Below the pieces are notes generated by a model that was not told the origin of the DNA, ran no database searches, and saw only the letters and a program-made list of their open reading frames with translations. Positions 24,691 through 27,814 of a stretch of 27,814 bases of DNA are shown here, piece after piece. Every line of letters begins with the position of its first letter. The first letter of the stretch is position 1. Source of the stretch: CAYSLC01 sp964431545 (lineage in GTDB: Bacteria; Desulfobacterota; Desulfobacteria; Desulfobacterales; JAABSP01); the NCBI GenBank assembly GCA_964431545.1, contig CAYSLC010000048.1, positions 1 to 27,814 on the forward strand. The letters run 5' to 3'. The translations under genes were made by a program, and so were the position numbers.

Positions 24691-25006
24691 CCGCACGCCC
24701 GACCCGGCCTCATCCCACCCGGCGGTCCTTCGTGTCCGCGCGCCGGGCGGCATCGATTCCATTGGGCTCAAACCAATTTGGCTCCCCCGTCCGGATCGAA
24801 GAGAAGAAAAAGCCGGGAATGAACACTTGAAATCATCGGAATTATCCGTTATAAGAGATGGGATTGATATGCTTTGAACTCATTGGGGTTTTCCCGGAAG
24901 CGGCTCTTTCCGAACGATCGCACGGGCAAACCGCTCCGACGGCTTGCCGAAGATCGGCCGCCGGGTGAACACACCGACCCCGCCACTGGAATGGCACCGG
25001 AACAGC
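24691..25006 (+). other. Intergenic region between the acyl ligase and proV
   Basis: This stretch of 316 bases has no convincing gene. It holds a 7-bp inverted repeat CCCGGCG/CGCCGGG (24718-24724 and 24741-24747, loop of 16), which could be the end of the ligase transcript although no T-run follows. There is also a 5-bp repeat ATTGG/CCAAT (24761-24777), the proV promoter (24827-24855), and a leader of about 145 bases with a two-codon ORF ATG CTT TGA at 24869-24877. Base composition is clearly AT-richer between 24800 and 24900 than in the rest of the window. Confidence 0.6.
24827..24855 (+). promoter_or_regulatory. Sigma-70-like promoter of the proVWX operon
   Basis: TTGAAA (24827-24832) and TATAAG (24850-24855) are separated by 17 bases, with five of six matches in each box. 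This is the best promoter in the window. Transcription would start near 24862, leaving about 145 bases of leader before ATG 25007. No operator can be named from the sequence. Confidence 0.7.
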
Positions 25007-26251
25007 ATGGAAAAGAAATCGAAAATCGTCGTCAAGGATCTGTACAAGATCTTCGGGCACAAGCCGGAACGGGCGTTCTCCCTGCTGGAACAGGGCAAGA
25101 CCAAGGAGGAGATCCTCGAGGAGACCGGCCTGACCATCGGTGTGCAGAACGCCAGCTTCACGGTCTATGAAGGGGAGATCTTCGTGGTCATGGGCCTTTC
25201 CGGCTCGGGGAAATCGACCCTGGTCCGGATGTTCAACCGCCTCATCGACCCCACTTCGGGCCAGGTCTTCGTGGACGACACGGACGTGGCGGCCATGAGC
25301 AAGGATGAACTGGTCCAGCTCCTGCGCAAGGACATGAGCATGGTCTTTCAGTCCTTCGCGCTCATGCCCCACATGACCGTCCTGGAGAACGCCGCCTTCG
25401 GTCTGGAACTGGCCGGTTTTTCCAAACCGGAGCGGGAGCACCGGGCCATGGAGTCCCTGGATCAGGTGGGCCTCAAGCCTTACGCGACCAGCTATCCCCG
25501 GGAACTCTCCGGCGGCATGCAGCAGCGGGTGGGCCTGGCCCGGGGCCTGGCGGTGGACCCCTCCATCATGCTCATGGACGAGGCGTTCAGCGCGCTCGAC
25601 CCGCTCATCCGCACGGAGATGCAGGACGAACTCCTCAAGCTCCAGGCCGAACACCGACGGACAGTGGTCTTCATCTCCCACGATCTGGACGAGGCCATGC
25701 GCATCGGCGACCGCATCGCCATCATGGAGGGGGGACGCATCGTTCAGGTGGGCACCCCCGAGGAGATCCTCAAGGACCCGGCCGACGACTACGTCCGGGC
25801 CTTTTTCCGGGGCGTGGACCCCACCAACGTCTTTTCCGCCGGCGACATCGTCCGGGACCAGCAGGTGACCATCGTCCGCCACGAAGGGGACGGCCCCCGG
25901 GTGGCGCTGGAACGTCTCATCTCCCAGGATCGGTTCTACGGTTACGTGCTGGACGCCCGGCACCGGTTCCAGGGCATCGTCTCGGTGGACGGCCTCAAGG
26001 CGGTTCTCAAGAAAAAAGGCGAGGAAGCCGCCATGGCCGACGCCTTCATCCCGGAGGCCAGATCGGTCCATATCGACAGCACCATGCAGGAGATCATCCC
26101 CTATCTGACCGACAGCCCGTGGCCGGCGCCGGTGATCGACGGAGACGGCGTCTACAAGGGGGCGATTTCCAAAAATATGTTCCTGGAGACGCTCTACCGC
26201 ATTGAACCCGCCGAGGAGGATGAGGAGGAACCCGCCGCCGATGCGATTTGA
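25007..26251 (+). CDS. proV: Glycine betaine/proline ABC transporter ATP-binding subunit
   Basis: This 414-residue ATPase energises osmoprotectant uptake. Motifs: Walker A GLSGSGKST (63-71), Q-loop Q115 in MVFQSFALMPH, signature LSGGMQQRVGLAR (167-179), Walker B IMLMDEAFSALDP (187-199) and switch His225 (FISHDLDEAM). The N-terminal helix region before Walker A (IFGHKPERAFSLLEQGKTKE) is typical of ProV/OpuAA and absent in most ABC ATPases. The C-terminal 120 residues are the CBS-like regulatory region that in OpuA-type transporters senses ionic strength, ending in an acidic tail. ATG 25007 matches the usual family start; TTG 24944 and GTG 24965 are in-frame alternatives, and no strong ribosome site precedes any of them. 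Confidence 0.95.
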   Translation: MEKKSKIVVKDLYKIFGHKPERAFSLLEQGKTKEEILEETGLTIGVQNASFTVYEGEIFVVMGLSGSGKSTLVRMFNRLIDPTSGQVFVDDTDVAAMSKDELVQLLRKDMSMVFQSFALMPHMTVLENAAFGLELAGFSKPEREHRAMESLDQVGLKPYATSYPRELSGGMQQRVGLARGLAVDPSIMLMDEAFSALDPLIRTEMQDELLKLQAEHRRTVVFISHDLDEAMRIGDRIAIMEGGRIVQVGTPEEILKDPADDYVRAFFRGVDPTNVFSAGDIVRDQQVTIVRHEGDGPRVALERLISQDRFYGYVLDARHRFQGIVSVDGLKAVLKKKGEEAAMADAFIPEARSVHIDSTMQEIIPYLTDSPWPAPVIDGDGVYKGAISKNMFLETLYRIEPAEEDEEEPAADAI

Positions 26252-26286
26252 GTTCCCCATCGGGTTCGGCGGATAACGGAGGCATT

Positions 26287-27141
26287 ATGGCTGAGGGATT
26301 TTTCAGTTTCGACGAAGCAATGTATCCCCTGGAGGACTGGATCGAGACCGCCGTCGAGTGGCTGGTGGCCAACCACCGCTCCGAGTTCCAGGCCCTGAAA
26401 TGGCCGGTGGAAAAGATCCTGTGGGGGATCGACCATTTTCTCAATTGGCTTCATCCATCGGTGATCATTCTGGCGTTCGTCCTCCTGGCCTGGCGGTTCG
26501 CCGGTCTGAAAACCGCCGTTTTCAGCCTGTTGACACTGGTGATCGTAGGGACCCTGGGCATGTGGCCCGAGACCATGACCACCCTCTCCATGGTCATCAG
26601 CGCCGTGTTTTTTTGCACGGTGGTGGGCGTTCCCCTGGGCATCGCCGCCTCCCAGAGCGACAATTTCGCGGCATGGATCCGGCCGGTGCTCGACGCCATG
26701 CAGACCACCCCCGCCTTCGTCTATCTGGTGCCGGTGGTCATGCTCTTCTCCATCGGCACGGTGGCCGGCGTCATCGCCACCATCATCTTCGCCATGCCGC
26801 CCATCATCCGGCTCACCAACCTGGGCATCCGCCAGGTGCCCCTGGAGCTGCTGGAGGCGACCAAGGCCTTCGGCGGAACCCGCTGGCAGATCCTCAGACG
26901 AGTGCAGATCCCGCTGGCCATGCCCACCATCATGGCCGGCCTCAACCAGACCATTATGCTCTCCCTTTCCATGGTGGTCATCGCCGCCCTCATCGGGGCC
27001 GGAGGCCTCGGCGTCCCTGTTTTTCAGGGGCTCAACAGCCTCCAGGTGGGCCTGGCCGGCGTGGGGGGATTGAGCATCGTACTTATGGCCATGGTCCTGG
27101 ACCGCATCACCCAGTCCTTCGGTCAGCCCAAGTCCAAATAG
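26287..27141 (+). CDS. proW: Glycine betaine/proline ABC transporter permease
   Basis: This 284-residue inner-membrane permease has a periplasmic or amphipathic N-terminal region (1-55) and about six membrane helices (from SVIILAFVLLAWRF to VGGLSIVLMAMVLD). The EAA loop that contacts the ATPase is ELLEATKAFGGTRWQILRRV, followed by QIPLAMPTIMAG. The segment DAMQTTPAFVYLVPVVMLF is characteristic of ProW/OpuAB. Start ATG 26287 is set by GGAGG at 26278-26282. An in-frame ATG 13 codons earlier has no such site. The gap to proV is 35 bases. Confidence 0.95.
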   Translation: MAEGFFSFDEAMYPLEDWIETAVEWLVANHRSEFQALKWPVEKILWGIDHFLNWLHPSVIILAFVLLAWRFAGLKTAVFSLLTLVIVGTLGMWPETMTTLSMVISAVFFCTVVGVPLGIAASQSDNFAAWIRPVLDAMQTTPAFVYLVPVVMLFSIGTVAGVIATIIFAMPPIIRLTNLGIRQVPLELLEATKAFGGTRWQILRRVQIPLAMPTIMAGLNQTIMLSLSMVVIAALIGAGGLGVPVFQGLNSLQVGLAGVGGLSIVLMAMVLDRITQSFGQPKSK

Positions 27142-27185
27142 GCCGAAGGGCATCGCGGTTCGGACCTTTCACAAACCAACTCGAC

Positions 27186-27193
27186 AAAGGAGG
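27186..27193 (+). promoter_or_regulatory. Strong ribosome-binding site of proX
   Basis: AAAGGAGG four bases before ATG 27198 is a near-perfect Shine-Dalgarno sequence. It fits the need for more binding protein than membrane subunits in ABC importers. Confidence 0.75.
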
Positions 27194-27197
27194 TTCC

Positions 27198-27814
27198 ATG
27201 AAAACGATTCGAAAGCGACTGGGAAGGATGTTGGTGATCGTCTTGGCCGTCACCCTGACGGTGAGCGTCGCCTGGGCGGCCGACATGCCCGGCAAGGGAA
27301 AGACCGTGCAGCCGGCCCGGGCCACCTGGACCACCGGGTTTTTCCTTGAGGCCATCTACAGCAGGGCCATGGAGGAACTCGGCTATACGGTGGAAGATCC
27401 CAAGGAGTTCAGCAACCCCATCTTCTACCAATCGGTCACCCAGGGGGATGTCGATTTCTGGGCCAACGGCTGGTTCCCGATCCACAACGCCCAGCTGCCG
27501 AAAAATTTCGACGAGGGGGCCAAGATCGCCGGAACCATCGTCGACGGCGGCGCCATCCAGGGCTACCTGGTCTCCAAGGGCGCGGTGGAGAAGTTCAACA
27601 TCAAATCCCTGGATGACTTCAAGCGGGACGAGGTGAAGAAGGCCTTCGACGCCAACGGCGACGGCAAGGCCGATCTCGTGGCCTGTCCGCCGGGCTGGGG
27701 GTGCGAGAAGGTGATCACCCACCACATGGATGTCTATGACATGGATGATCATATCAACCCCATCAAGGCCGGCTATTCCGCCAGCATGGCCGACGCCGTG
27801 GCCCGGGCCCAGGC
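27198..27814 (+). CDS. proX: Glycine betaine/proline substrate-binding protein (3' end outside window)
   Basis: The first 205 residues are present. A Sec signal peptide is clear: a basic start MKTIRKRLGR, a hydrophobic core LVIVLAVTLTVSV, and probable cleavage after AWA (residue 27). The mature part has the ProX/OpuAC fold with family segments: ATWTTGFFLEAIYSRAMEEL, VDFWANGWFPIHN (with the tryptophans that form the betaine aromatic cage), and ANGDGKADLVACPPGWGCEK. The DxNxDGxxD loop looks like a calcium-binding loop but is normal for ProX-type proteins. It follows proW by 56 bases, completing a proVWX operon. The reading frame is open to the window edge. Confidence 0.95.
   Translation, partial: MKTIRKRLGRMLVIVLAVTLTVSVAWAADMPGKGKTVQPARATWTTGFFLEAIYSRAMEELGYTVEDPKEFSNPIFYQSVTQGDVDFWANGWFPIHNAQLPKNFDEGAKIAGTIVDGGAIQGYLVSKGAVEKFNIKSLDDFKRDEVKKAFDANGDGKADLVACPPGWGCEKVITHHMDVYDMDDHINPIKAGYSASMADAVARAQ

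Noticed and set aside
24718..24747. Inverted repeat CCCGGCG/CGCCGGG after the acyl ligase as an intrinsic terminator
   Set aside because: The loop is 16 bases, the stem only seven, and no T-run follows. It is mentioned in the intergenic entry but not called as a terminator.
24874..25170. A 98-codon frame in the proV leader and 5' end
   Set aside because: It overlaps the start of proV in another frame, has no recognisable motif and becomes Gly/Arg/Gln-rich like other shadow frames.
27640..27680. EF-hand-like or dockerin-like DxNxDGxxD loop in the betaine-binding protein
   Set aside because: This loop followed by GWGCE is, as I recall, a normal feature of ProX-type proteins and not a sign of a fused calcium-binding module.

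Overview
The window is high-GC bacterial DNA (strong G/C preference at third codon positions) with no rRNA, tRNA, CRISPR array, insertion sequence or phage gene that I can see. The gene content (a large chemosensory operon with cheC, cheD and two cheB genes, an HD-GYP regulator, B12-binding radical SAM and MMPL-type exporter genes, and a ProU-type betaine transporter) suggests a Gram-negative, motile or surface-regulating bacterium, most like a high-GC Desulfobacterota (former Deltaproteobacteria). That assignment is inference from gene content only.

Region 1 (1-16522, all + strand) is a chemosensory gene cluster. In order: the C-terminal signalling half of a methyl-accepting protein (MCP) ending in a CheR-docking-like pentapeptide, cheW, cheR, cheD, cheB, a PAS hybrid histidine kinase, a single-domain receiver, cheA, a receiver overlapping cheC, a PAS-GAF histidine kinase, then a likely internal promoter (10657-10685), a receiver/HD-GYP protein, a soluble MCP-like protein with two degenerate signalling tips, cheY, a second cheB, a second single-domain receiver and a second cheW. 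Many junctions are overlapping or only a few bases apart. One CheA and two further kinases face eight receiver domains, and outputs include adaptation (CheB, CheD, CheR), dephosphorylation (CheC) and probable c-di-GMP hydrolysis (HD-GYP). The cluster may therefore control something broader than simple flagellar switching. cheB plus a single-domain receiver occurs twice and looks like an internal duplication.

Region 2 (16494-24690) is a divergent cell-surface or lipid-type locus. On the minus strand: a family 25 glycosyltransferase with an added C-terminal membrane helix, a 1023-residue MMPL exporter fused to a SAM methyltransferase, and a membrane-anchored NodB-type polysaccharide deacetylase whose end overlaps the end of cheW. 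On the plus strand: a small membrane protein, a B12-binding radical SAM enzyme and an AMP-forming acyl ligase, each start overlapping the previous stop. An AMP ligase, a predicted MMPL exporter and a methyltransferase recall aryl-polyene-type pathways, but no ketosynthase or acyl carrier protein is present here, so the product is unknown.

Region 3 (24691-27814) is a glycine betaine/proline ABC transporter, proV-proW-proX (proX cut by the window end), behind a good sigma-70-like promoter (24827-24855). The most interesting single gene is the tandem-tip MCP-like protein at 12039-14015. The MMPL-methyltransferase fusion is second.
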